A stretch of DNA of 64,000 nt, taken from contig ML133502.1 of assembly GCA_003864495.1 (NCBI GenBank), positions 1,798,001 to 1,862,000 of the forward strand, written 5' to 3'. Source of the DNA: Nemopilema nomurai. Taxonomy: Eukaryota; Cnidaria; Scyphozoa; Rhizostomeae; Rhizostomatidae. Position numbers and translations under genes: made by a program. Below are positions 12,901 through 26,600 of this stretch, in pieces. The notes beneath the pieces were generated by a model that was not told the DNA's origin, did no database searches, and was given only the letters and a program-made list of their open reading frames with translations. How positions within the stretch are numbered: position 1 is the first letter of the stretch; the number at the start of each line of letters is the position of its first letter.

Positions 12901-15900
12901 GGATAGAGACAACGATACACTTATTGGAAGCTACTGCGGAGGAGTCAAGCCGGGAAGAATCGAATCACACGGAAGCCAGATGACTGTGAAGTTTACAAGT
13001 ACCGGGTCACGTGAAGGGGAGAGGTTCAAAGTGACTTATCAGAGAGGTAGCTTCGGTCGTCAGTGTCTACTTTGAAGAAGAATTTCGCAGCAATTCAAAG
13101 TGCAATATTCAGTAGCAAATTATATGTGATATTTTAGCGTTACAAAAAGTTGCATCATAAGACAAAATGGATCTTTTTAGACGATCTTGTCTATATTTTC
13201 ATGTGTTACCTTGCTAGTTGAAGTCTGGAATCTTTTTTTGAAATCTCTGAATCTTTTGTTGCCATTGTTCCTGAGCTCTTCTGCCTCATTGTTTGCTGTG
13301 TGCATGTGTCTGAAAACCAAAGCATTCTTTCACAGAAAAGAAAAGAGCAACGAAGAAAACGATGAGCAGCGTTTGTCGCAATTCGGATTTGTACCAAAAT
13401 GTCACATTAGTCGGCGGCTCAAAAGCTGGTACTTTTACAGACCTGGGACACACAGATGATATGCGTGCCTGCCAAGAAAGGTCAGTTTGTGCCAGATAAC
13501 TACGAACATTATCGGTCCTATCGTGGATCTATCCCGAATACAATCATTTCCACTTGAAAACCATACCATCTGTACTTTGACGTTCTTGAGTTTGTTGCAA
13601 ACTGAACTGGATACCATATGATTACAAATGCAGTTCTTTTTCTTTTCTTCGCCTAATGAGACGATACTTTTGTTTGACATACAGAGTTGTTTTGGATATG
13701 AAAGTCCACTGTCCGATTAGCCATCTTAGCGATTAGCGAGCATTGCAGCCGTCATTGAACACTTTTTGGCTGTTATGCACGCTCGCTGCTATTTTCATGT
13801 TATGCATGCTTGTTGCTATTTTCTTTGCTAGATGTTGTGACAAGGAGACGTGTGAAATCGCTTTCATGATTGACGGCAGTTGCTATGGGGTCCGTTGTTA
13901 CGACCAGAACCTGTGCAAAATCAGAAGAGCTAAACACACCAAATTGAGTCCCATGCTTTCGTTCATCACAAGGGTTGGGATGAGTAAGTGAACATAATTT
14001 GCGTCGCTGTTTAGTCACCTTTGCAGGTTTTAAGCTCGCATGACAGTTTGCTGGTTTGCCTTTAATTTGATGTGATTCACGAGTTCCTCTTCTCGTATTT
14101 TAAATTCTAATTTCATTACCCCAAATTGCTCAATCTCGTTAACCTCTAGCCCCGCGGGTTGTTCCCATGTTTGCTGAAAAGTCCGCGAGCGACGCACCGG
14201 CTGCTGCAACGAAGAACGCAGGACAAGCAGCGAATACACAGGTGAATGCGAAACAGGTGGAGAGGCCCAGCATTCAGCCTGTGAAAGCAAGACGCAAGTG
14301 CCTAAGGAGCGAGACCCACCATAACGTCACAATGGTGAAGGGCATGAAGGCTGGCAATTTTACTTCGCGCGGCATTGTGGATGGCTTCGACACGTGCTTC
14401 GACAAGTGCTGCGAAGATCTTAGCTGCGATGCAGCCTTCATGGTCAAAAGGACCTGCTTCACCATCAAATGTCGTGATGCGGATTCGTGCAACTTCAAAA
14501 CTGCGAGGCCGTCTTCCTTCAGCCCGACTTTGGCTTATGTGATCAAGGAACATCCCAAACCAAAAGGTATTCTTTCATCCCATCGACCTCTTTTCATTTT
14601 CCACCTTTCCACCTTTTCCACTGAAGCCGAACAAATTAATCTTTATTTATATTTTGCAACTAGCATTCTTGAGGTATTTGAGGTATTAGTAGTTTTTTTT
14701 ATATATTTCAATAATTTTGTCATCCATATTATCATATGAAATTAAGTAAATATACCAAGAAAAAGTCCATCAGCAAAGAAAAAGGCAAACGTAAGCTAAA
14801 GCTCTGAATTAGAGCGCTTAAAAAGACATTGTTGGGGTTCTGTGAAACTTTGGAGAAATTATCGTTAGGTAAACGCAAACAGTCTACAACAGGTCTACAA
14901 ATTTAAGAACCATCTTGTAAAAGTCACGTGATTCTTGAATTTTTGCTGTTGCAAAACGAACTCAAGTAACCTAGAACTAATGGTGAATATGGGTCGCAGA
15001 TTAAAATTGTTATATTTTAATTAATGTAAGTGGTCGATATCAAACCGCCTAATTCCATTAAAGTTTTTCACTCTGTTTAAGAAGCCGTATTTAAAGCGAA
15101 TCAACTGAGTTCCCATTTTTATTGTACATTTGCACATCCTTGACTTTGTTTGCACTTTATTCCCTGAACCTGTCCGGCACTTCACCTTACTCGTAGAAAG
15201 ACAGCATCCAAAGCAAATTTCTCTTTTTGCAGTCGAGGCCACAGGGACAGCCAAATCCGCTGTAGTCGAGTCGAACAGCTGCACGAAATCGAGGGTGTCG
15301 AAGATCTACCGAAACGTGACACTTCGCGATGGCATCAGCTCTGGCGAATTCGTTGACCGTGGCAGCGTGGCCTCGATTGATGATTGCGTCAAGCATTGCT
15401 GCGGGGACGACAACTGCAACTTGGCCTTCATCATCAAAGAGACCTGCTTCACTGTCAAGTGCAAAAGCTACGAGACGTGTTCCTTGAAAAAGGCGGTGTC
15501 CAACTTTTACAACCCGAGGATTGCGTACGTTAACTGGAGTCCCCCAAGAGATAATCTCGGAGAAGGTAAGCAATTATTGTTGTCGCCACATCACCTGGTA
15601 GACTGTGTCGCATACCTAAAGGCACTAATTGCATTCTCCGCTAAACCAGTATGTGCTCTCATTACCTTTCAACATGATGTGAATCACGACATCAGAATAA
15701 TCTCTTATAGACAATGGAATATTTGAACAGGATTATCAATATTCTCCAAGAACATGAAACTGGGCCGTAGATTGAAATGTTGTTCTCTTCATTAAGTTTC
15801 ACGAGTTTTGATATAAATCAGAAATCAGGTCTAAAGTGTTTTAACGATTACTGATTTTTGTAAAGGATCTGAGGTCAGTGTTTTGGCTTAAAACTTTCAA

Positions 15901-17590
15901 TCCGGGACTAAGTGGAATTAATTTTTGTAGAATTTGAATCATGGTAGAATTTGACTGTTTGCGTTGAATCATATTCGTCGTGAATGCTTTTGTAGGTACC
16001 AACAAGTATGATTACAACGGATGCTGGAGAGACTTTGATATGTCCGCATTTGCGATTCCGCTTTTGGAAGGAACCGATCCACTGTTAACGGGCGTGTACA
16101 AAAAACGAGATGATCCTGTCAATGATTGTGCCACTGTCTCCCAGCATCGTGGCTATTCAGGTCAGTATCTTCAACCTTTTCGCCTGCCTTTTGAATCTGC
16201 AACTCGATTTTGCCTGTAAATGGGTTAATAGATTATTGGAACTATGACCTATGCGTTTGTATTGGTGTCGCTTCGTCTTACTTTGCGAAGAGGATTTTGA
16301 TGTGTTGAACTGAAAGCAATCAAGTAACGATCGTATATGCGCTAATGAATCCTGTTTTGGATTAGGATTTCGACAGAACGTCGAAAAGAAGCTAACAGCA
16401 CCTTAAGTATTTCTTACTTTCCGCCATTTTTAATGCCAATAAGCTCTGATATACCACGGTAGTAAGTTCTTTTCTTTTAAGTTTTCTTCTATTCTTTCAC
16501 AGTGTTTGCGATTCAAAATGGCGGTGCGTGTTTCAGCGGACCTAATGCAGTCACGACCTACAAACGTTATGGCCCCTCCGAAGCCTGCAAGGGTGGTCGC
16601 GGTGGCGCATTTGCCAACAGTGTATACAAGCTGTTCGATGATGGTATGCATGACGTCATTTTTAGTGTTCGGGGTGTAGCATTGAGTTGACACCGGTCGA
16701 TATAGGGGTTCATTTATGAAAGGGGGACAGATGCGAATCTTTCAGCTAATGTTTAGACGTATGCTAAAATAGATTGAAGATATAACCTCGAAGGACAGAC
16801 CTAATTACAATGCGTTAGAGTTTAAAGAGTTTTTACTGAGCTAGGGAGCAATTAATCTATGTTAAACTGATGTGAGTGTGAATTCCTGGTGGTTGTTGAC
16901 TATGGGGCGGGTTTCAGTAGACTCTGACAATCTTCCAATCAAGTGTTTGGGTGGAGTGATTGGCATCACCAGTAACTGTCTTGTTTCCAGGGTCAGTGAT
17001 GAGCCTGGGCTGCTGGGCGGACTTGCAAGATCGCGCGTTCAGACGCATGGAGAAGCTTGACAACAGCCTGCAAGACCGGTATCAAGATCGGGCGGCGCCC
17101 ATCGATGTCTGCGCACTGGTCGCCAGAAGGCACAACTCGAGTGTGTTTGCTTTGCAAAAGGGCGGCCAGTGCTTCATTGCAAAGGGCAGTGCAGATGCAT
17201 ACAAGAGGTACGGCCCATCAAGGAAATGCAAGTATGGTCTAGGCGGACAAATGGCAAACGATGTGTATACTGTTAGAGGTAAGACAGATTTCAAGTTGTT
17301 GTCACAATCTGAGAGCTGCCAAGGCGTTGTAAAGAGATGTTTGATAGTTGCCACTTCATGGTCTTAATCTGTATTTTAATCATTTGCAGGAAGCAATACA
17401 GATTTCATGCAACCTCAAGTTGCTAATGCAGTGGTGAAGAATAGGACTGACAGTGAAGAGCTAGAGGACCAATCGAAACCCCAGGAATATCTGTCCACAA
17501 ACCCAATGCCAACCAGCACTACGCCTCCACCACCACCAGCAACTACTGCAAAACCAACAACAACAACAACTGCCGCGCCGTTGATAACAA

Positions 17591-17631
<41 letters not shown>

Positions 17632-20600
17632 ACAACAGCATCAACAACAGCAACAACGACGACGACAACAACCAAAGCTCCAGAAACCGAATCGACAACA
17701 ACTCCAGGCATTATGTCAACGGCTACAGCTAACACGGAGGCGATGCCAAGCTCCGCGCTGCAGACAACTGTAGCTTCAAATGGCAAAGCGAAGTCCGCAG
17801 ACACCTCAACGTCCGGCCCTGACCAGCTGCAGCCCGGCGAAGTTGTTTACAAGGAGCAGTTGACCGACACGGAGCGTATAAAATTCATATACAAGGCCGA
17901 TGCAGTTGTTCCAAATGTAACTCTAGCGGCCGGAATAAACTCCGGTTCTTTTGTAGATAAAGGTACTATCGAGAGTATGGATGACTGTGTCAAGGCTTGT
18001 GGACAAGCGAGCAACTGTGATGTCGCATTTAAGCTAGGTAAACAGTGTTTCGGAATTACGTGCAAGAGTCCGGACAGCTGTCAAACGAAACCGGCTTTCT
18101 CGTCCTTTTACAATCCGCAAATTGCGAAGGTAAAACACCGAACCATCAAAACGCTGCGAAGAAAAGGTTTGTTCTCAGTGCTAAATCATTTTTAGTAAAG
18201 GTAGAGCGTTGGCAAGCCGACATCTTGTTTCGTTCCCCGTTGTAAAATCTGATTCTGTTTTATTGCCCATTCAAGTCCTTGATGTCATTGTCGTAAATGT
18301 AGCATTATCGATTACGAATGTCGATTTTCGCGAGTTGAACTGTTACTAACTAGCTGTTGCTCTTTGCCTGATAGAGGAGACCCCGGTGGACAGCAACCCA
18401 ACAGAGCGCTCCTTGTGTAAAGCAAAAAACACGACCAATAATGTGACCCTCGTTGACGGAATCGGAGCGGGAAACTTCACCGATCTAGGCCACTCCTCGA
18501 ACATGGATGACTGCATTTCTCGGTGCTGCACCGACTCGAAGTGCGAACTCGCTTTCCGCATCGAGGACGACTGTTACGGGGTCACGTGCTTCAGCGAGCA
18601 TTCTTGTCGGACCCGCGCCGCCCGCAACGCCATCAGTCTGCGTCCGATGATTGCCTTTGTCAGGGAAGTTGGCAGTAGAAAAGGTCAGTTCGTTGTTCTC
18701 ATAATGCCAAACATGGGCAACTTACAAATTAATGACAGCAGGGTTAGTCGGGGAGTGTTGCTGGTGGCTGAACATATTACACGATGTCTGTGTGGGTTGA
18801 AGGAAACACGCGAACCAGAGCTTCTTCCACCCAGCTTCAAAAGTCAGGCCACAGTCAGGCTCTTGCTGAAAGGCTGGTGCCAATTGACGCTCCCGAGAGT
18901 GGATATATAGCACACGGCTACTCACACATGAATAGTAGTGTTTCTTAAATGAGAATTATATTGCACAAGTTGGACAAATTTAGCTAACCTTTGCCTCGAT
19001 TCGCAACGTATTTACATCTCTTGTAGTTTTGATGCAAAGTGAAGCCAGTAGTGGGGAGAAGAAGAACCAAAAGTTGGCATCGGGCAAAGGGGCCTCTTGC
19101 AACTCTGATGTTTGGGAGGGAGAACGACTGGAAAACATGACCCTAATTGGCGGAATAAGTGCTGGGGAATTTACGGACCACGGCCAAACGGATACATTTG
19201 AAGAGTGTATGGGCTATTGCTGTGAAAGCAAGGAGTGTGATTTGGCTTTCATGATAGACAGCGATTGCTATGGCGTGCGCTGTAAAGACCCGTCAATGTG
19301 CAAAACCAGGCCGGCACGCCCTACAAAGTACAGGCCCATTATAGCATTCAAAAAGTCTTCCGCAGCAGGTGGGTTTACTGTTTTTTCCAGGAAACTTTTC
19401 AGCATCGTGACGCAAAGGTTCTTTTCATTTAAGCTGTTTCCGACCTTCATTATTCGTTTGCGTAGACACTTTTCCTTCTGGGATTCTCTTCGCATTGAGA
19501 AACGCTTCCTGTTTACCTCAAACTTCGACTGGAGAATATCGCTTGAGTCCAGGGCGTTTAAGCACTTACTGCACACCCTTCTTTCCACCCCCCTACAATC
19601 TTTTTCGCTCTGACTGCTAATGTGATATTTAATGTGGCATTAGTTAAGTCTAATGTTTTATTAGAGAATTGCAAAAATGCTATTTCCCTTGGCAAGCAGG
19701 GGTTTGTTTCGTATTAAGCCATTACTTGCAAAGCACAAGTTGTTTTTCAATTCAAGGAGCCAAGACGTTTGTATGGTTGAGGTACTTTCACCCACTACCC
19801 ACAACTTAACGCATATGTGCCATTAAACGTTCCGTAAGCATTTATACTAATCGTGTAATCGTTTTACGTAGCACATTGGCCCTCTCATTCTCGCTAGTTG
19901 TCTTTGTGCTGTGAGAAGGCCAAATTCACTGCGGAGGCGCTTTCGTACTGCTATTGCAAAATTAAACGACTAATAGAGAAGTCTGCACTAACGCCAGCTT
20001 TAGCCAGGGTGAGAGGGTCAGCGCTCTATTTACCCTGCCACTAACCCTTATCTTTCCTCCCTCTGGAAGCTGTCGACAAAGCCACAACTAACTCTGATAA
20101 CCTGGAAAGCCTTTCCTTAACAACTGAAAACATTTCCAACAAGGCGAACCATTATGGCACAAGCAAGGCAGAGAGTAACGGCGGGATTAAGGGTCTTGGA
20201 CGTAGGATTGGTGACGATGGTACGCGAATAATGAAGGATTCAATTTCATCTCTTTTGGAATCTTATTTCCTACTAACTGAAAACAGCCCTGGCTCACTAG
20301 AAGTGAGCGCGCGACCTTGATAAAACGACTGCTGATCTTGACTTCAAGACGCAGCTAGATGGGAAACGAGGTAAAATAGACTGAGGCAAGAAAGGACGCG
20401 GGAGAGATTATGGTGATAAGCAACTCAATGAATCCACGAGGACTGTAGCTAAGATCGGGTTAATCCCGAAGAGGGGACATAAACTAAGTCGGTCACTGAA
20501 AAGTGCCAACCAACGGGATATAGAGACTGAATTAGCAAATTGACTGCCATTTTGAATTACTAGACATTAGCCTTGCTCTTTTATATGTGTAAATAGAATT

Positions 20601-23600
20601 TGTACAAAGTGGTTAACGTTATGCAAGGCGCATTTATCCGACCAGACTCTAACATGGACTGAAACATCAATGCAAATGACTATGGGCTGTTTTTTATTTC
20701 CGAATTGCTTAACGCTCTCTATATATCTACTTCGTAATTAAAACAATCATAACTTTTGACTAATTTTTGTCGACATCTTTGAATAGCAGTTAGGTTCTGA
20801 CGGCAAAGGAATGGTAATACCTAAAGTGCCGATTTTTCAACTAGCGCACCACAAATCATTGCGAATGGATCTTCGTACATTAAAAGGACGCTGAAAAAAG
20901 TAATTAGCAAAAATAGATTAAGAAGAACAGAGAAAGAGAGCATCGCCTAGGGCATAGAAATAGAATAAAAATCCAGTATGCGAATGTTGAGTTTACTCGG
21001 ATCCCTCAGTTTCATGAAAGCTGTAGTGAAAGGTGTTTTGCAAGAAATTTTGGTGGAAGATCTAACCGAGCTAAGGAACATGGCCCGCAGAACACCAAGG
21101 TTAATCGACGACAGTCCCATGAAACTCTTGACGGTTTACATAGAGTGACATTGCAGATTATGACAAGGAAGTGTCAAGTAATTGTCCGTTTTCATGGATA
21201 TATGAGAATAGAGAAGTCGACATAGCCTGTCAGAGGGGAACACACAGTCACAAGACACAAAACTAACCCAGGAACCAACAGAGCGCCAACAGATGACATG
21301 TCATTCGACTTTCAGAGAAAAATAAACATAGCGAGGATGAAAGTCCAACCAAACCAGCCTACCAGAAAGGAAGACAGACGTTCGAAAGACACGAGTTTAC
21401 CCCAGAGTCTAGCTTATGACGCCCTCAGACTGCCTCTAGTAATGGATCTTGACTGCAAGGTTTTGGTCATTTGAAGACAGACTTTGTAAAGCCTTTATTC
21501 TCACGGACGACGGTTAATGATATGGACCATCAATTGGAGCTCAGCCCCTCCGTAATCTAGAAAAGTATTCAGATGAAAAGCAAAGAAAGGCTCGCAGTTC
21601 AGAGATTTGCTGCTTTGAAATACCAGCAGGCACTCAAGTTTTTGTTCGCTGTAGAAGATCAGAAACGAAAGTAGTGACAGTTTTCACTACAGATATTTGT
21701 GAAGGGTCCATACACCCAGAGAGGGGGACCAGGGTTGCCAGAACATCACATGGTTGCCTATTGCAGTGCTACCCACGTGATGATTGACCAATGTTCCTTC
21801 TGCAGGGCCACCCTATTTCCTAATGACTTCTTGACCTAACATGACTAACAAGACTAATAGAAGCACTTATGTTTCTTTATGATCAGGTATTGGCGAAGCA
21901 GTGCAACGGGTAGTTCCCATTGTTAAATCAATGTTTAAAGACCGGACGACTGTTCAAGACAATACAGAAGACAATGCATTCGCGGTTAGAGCGTATTACT
22001 CGCCGTTGACAACTAACTCACCTAACAGACTAACAACCGCAACAACAACTGCTAAGACAACTATGACTGTGATTCCTCGCCCGCCAGGTAACCAATCTAC
22101 TAATAATCGTGAACTAACAATAATAATCATGAACGCTATTTACTTCTTTACTAAATTCCTTCTGGCGTCTTTCAATACTTAAAGTGGAACGACAAGTTAA
22201 CAGAATTGACTTACTGTCTATGCTTTGCTGTCGAGCCACAATACGACTTTGCTTTGCTTTTCGTACACTTCAAGTGTAGGAAGGTCAAAGTTGAAGGTCT
22301 TTCAAAACGGTCAAATGTTCATTATGACAGAAATTTGTCTTCGTGAAGTCACGAACTCCACATTAATTGAAATCTTTCGGTCCAGGAGTCAAACTCGTTC
22401 TTTATTTGACTGATTGATATTAAGCACCATAAAATTACGTTCTCGTGAAATTTAAGAATGACCAGACGTGACCAACTTGACTGAACTTGACCTGAACATA
22501 AGGTAATTGGGAACCATTACCTTTCGCAAGATTCCGCTCTTCAGGAATCACAACCAGTATTAACCTAATCGCTTTGGAAGCCTTTTGTTGAGTCCAAGGA
22601 GCAAAAAGCTTAACAATCCTGCTTAACAATTAAGTTTTAACGGATATTGATAGAGCCTATAAGGCGCTTCAAAGGCGCTTCAAGCCCCAGTTAGGACATG
22701 GGGAATTGGAAAGGTGGGGATGTACAACGACAAAAGCAGTATTTGAATGTGACGAGCTTTTTGAAGAGTATAGGGAAAAGTAGCTATTATTTATGGCCAC
22801 ATGATAACGAGGGTGTAAGGAGCAGAAGAAATGAATGCAGGAACAAAAACCAAGTTTTCATCTACATCACAAAAGTTAAGATTGATCAATATGCAACACT
22901 GGAACCTAGGCTGCATCAAACAGAATACAAGTTTTGCAATATAACAGAAGGAATTGAATACCCTTGAAATTGGGCCTTTTAGAGTCATAGATAAGAATGA
23001 GGTGCTGCCAGCTAGAGACAAATAGAGATTGAGTTCCAAAGAAAAAGATTCAGAAAAGGAGTCAACTTTGGAACTCCCCAAAGAGAGTAGAAAACCTCTT
23101 AAACAGTTTTGAAGTCAATAATCAGAATGGTGATTATACCACAGGCCACACAACCTTGCCAATTTTGACGCCGTTTACCATTAAGAATGATTAATCAAAG
23201 GACAATCACTAATCAACATCGACCAAAACAACTGATCAACCTTTGAGTATGATTGTTTAACCATAAAAAAGTCTGGTAAGCAAAGCTAATCATTTTTCTT
23301 AGAGGTAGTAATTTCAAAATCTAACAATTCCACAAGTAATAAGGACATTAAAGGGTAAAGAGTTACTGTTTTTAGAAACTATGCAAGCAAGTGCGATCTA
23401 ATAACTTAACGATGCATGTACGTTTATGACTAACGAAGATACTAATAACTCACTGAGCCTTTAGTTGAGTGCTTTTAGGCACCAGCACATGAAGTTTTGC
23501 CGAAGCGATACGCCAATTGACATATTGCCAGCAGTACGAGCAGGTTTAAACTCTCTTTTCTTCAATTCTACAGGCACCACACCAGGACTGTCCTCCACAA

Positions 23601-26600
23601 TTATCAAATCCAAGTCATCCGCAACACCTACGTTTGGTAAGTGCAGTAATTAACTTTTCTCCAACAACGCGGTCATCGGACAACTGACTCAAATTCTTGG
23701 TCTCTATAGATGAAATTCCCAAAGAAGAAACTTATTTGAAGGTCCTTGGGATTGGAAATTCAATTTGGAATTGGCGGCAATTTTTTATCTATTTGAGACT
23801 ATGCTTGAAACACTTCACGCATAAAGAAATTTAAAAAAATTAGACCTTATGCAAAGATGCATGTCAACATACTATCTAATTGTCTGAGCTCTAAAATGCA
23901 ATCTAAGTTGAAGTTTCGGGTGGTTTAGTTCTGAGTTTCTTCAGTCATGTTTTCAAAAGTGTTCATTGATTGCGTATTAAGTTAATTTTTGTGGTACAAA
24001 ATTCATATTATTTCTGCATATTTTTTCATTTGTGAGTTCTGCAGAGTGTCTTAGTTGGTAAAGTTCGGCTTTAGATTTGGGATTGAGCCAGACTTTTGTA
24101 AGCCACTTTTATTAAAGGCAACTCCTACGTAAGTGAAGCGACCTTCCGTTGAGTGCTATAATTCTACGCGATGTAATTTTGCAGGCGACCCATCAACGAA
24201 ACACTCGTGTGAGGCGGGATCTATCGCTTACAATGCAACTTTGAAGATGGGAATGCATTCGGGGTTGTTCACAAAACTAGGCCATGTTAACAAAATGGAC
24301 GACTGTATTGAGCGATGTTGCCGATCTTCGAATGCCGACGTTGCGTTCATGCTTGGCTCAGTCTGTTTTGCTGTCAAGTGCTATAGCCCAGAACTCTGTA
24401 AAGTTGCACCGGCTATGATATCGAACATTGGAAATCTCAATATGAACCCAACCTTGTCTTTCTTGAAGAAAAAGGAATCTGCAATGTCTATTGGCAATGG
24501 TATGTGTTCAGCGTTAATGTCGCGTCACTCTTTATTTACGTAGCCTTTGTTTACTTTATTTAATCGAGAAGGAAAGCTTTGAGAAAAAGCTATGTGAATG
24601 CATAAAGGCCAGGTGAATCCATTTCACTTGATGAGATTTTGGTTCGTGTAATTTCGATGCAGCATTCTTCCAAGAAATAGGGCTAACTGAAGCGTAAATA
24701 ACGTAAGCTAATATGAAGATAATCCATCTCACATTAGTTCATAGATTCATAGGGTACAGCTTTGCTAGCGTAGTTTAATTTCTGTTTCCTGCGTTCAATC
24801 CCCACCTCTTCGAGTCTCTATTTTTTATTGTACTGTAATGTGTTTGTTTTTGTAATGTGAGTTGATTTCAACTTTGTTGATTTGATTTCCACTGTGCTTT
24901 TTTCATTTGAAAGTCCTTTGACCTCTTTTGCTGTGGCTTCTTACTCCTGTAAAATGTCTTGTTCATTTAGCTCTATTAATCTTCCTAACCTTATTGACAG
25001 ATAACAATGATATTGACGTAATAATCGACGAGATTTCCGACAAAGGTGACGAACAGATCGCCAACCAAGTCGCTAGTAGAGCTAATAGCAGCCTTTTGAC
25101 TAACCTAGCAAATTTATCGACCATCTGGGAAGTTCATGAGCGCATACGACAAAACCCATCACGCCCAGGTAATCAAACGCGTGCAGCCATTTCCAATCAG
25201 CTACAGAACTTCAGGGGTAAATATTTTCATCATGTGACTTGACAATGCAACAGAAACGAGCAAGTGATATCATTGTTATTCCAATAATTGTACAGAATTT
25301 GCATCTTGTAACTTTTCAATTCACTTAACCGCTTTTTTGCTGCCCTCCATACTTTCAGTGCCACCCGTTTTTGCCTCCTTCCACCAAACTTGGCTTTTTA
25401 TTTAACTGCTAATCTTTTTCTTATATAACACCCTTTTCACCATTGTTAGTAATAATAGATGCAATAGATGCACTTTCGCACTCTATTCTTCTCGGTTTCA
25501 ACTATATCATGGATATACTCAACTTTAGATGTAGCCTTGTACTTTGCGAGCAAAAAACCTCATCGCATAAAAGCATTACAAATGTTGTATGTTTATTTAA
25601 CACCTCTAAGCCTTCATGCGTTAACTTTTGTTGAGTTCCGAAGTTTTACATTGGTACTTTAGACTGAAAGCAGATCCACAAAACTAGTTCTAAACTATTT
25701 TGCCTGTTAACAACTGATTGTTGTCAGTGTATTTGTATAAGACAGATTCCAATGAAAACAAGTTCTCCAACAGATACTCGAGTAATAATGACTAAAGGCA
25801 ATGAACTGCATTGCCATAGGTAGCTTTTACAAAGTTGCCCTTTTAGAGGTGGCCCTTTCACAAAGTGGCTCTGATACGAAACTTTCAATACGTTAGCTAC
25901 CCTTTTTTAAGGGCCCCATACGAGCAAGCGCCAAGTACTGGTTCTTTTGCCTTTAGCACCGATTTCAGTCCACCAATGCTTTAGATCAAATTTCCATCAA
26001 TGCTATAAAGTTTACAATTTTTGGCGTTCTACAACTTTTTGGTATATGAATCGATTTTGCTTTTTCCTCTTCTCGAATTAAGTTGGCTTACGTGGAACGT
26101 ACTTTCAATCTTGAAGAATTATCAAAGTGTTTATGTTATGCTTTCTTCATTATCAGGTTTAAAAGATGAAAAGCTACTTGAAATAAATTTTTATTACCTG
26201 CCTGTAAAAGTGATTTCAAAGTAACACTGTGGAATTTTTTCGACATATGTTACCAATGTTTTTCTTTAATTCGTGTAATGTCACTGTTGTGAACATATTT
26301 CTTTCTTTCCGATTAGCAGCCAACGAAGCTTCAAAAGAGGTCTGCCAAGATAGCCCAATAACCTACAACGTTACTCTGAAAGGAGGAATCCATGCAGGTA
26401 TCTCCCACTTTGCTTTCTTACTTTACATTCTCCATCCTAAACGTTGCAAAGGTTTTCTGCAATAAAACATTTTCACGTTGGTTCCACGTTATAGGGCCAA
26501 CTCCCAATTGGCCTGGGTTAGGTTTTTCTTGCATACACCAATTGGCAATTGATCGGGATAGGAAACACGGGTAAGAGAATGTACAGCGAATTATTGCGTC

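Noticed and set aside
17415..17804. 129-codon minus-strand Val/Ala-rich frame
   Set aside because: Antisense shadow of the poly-Thr linker exon, which is supported by splice sites and the downstream MANSC domain.
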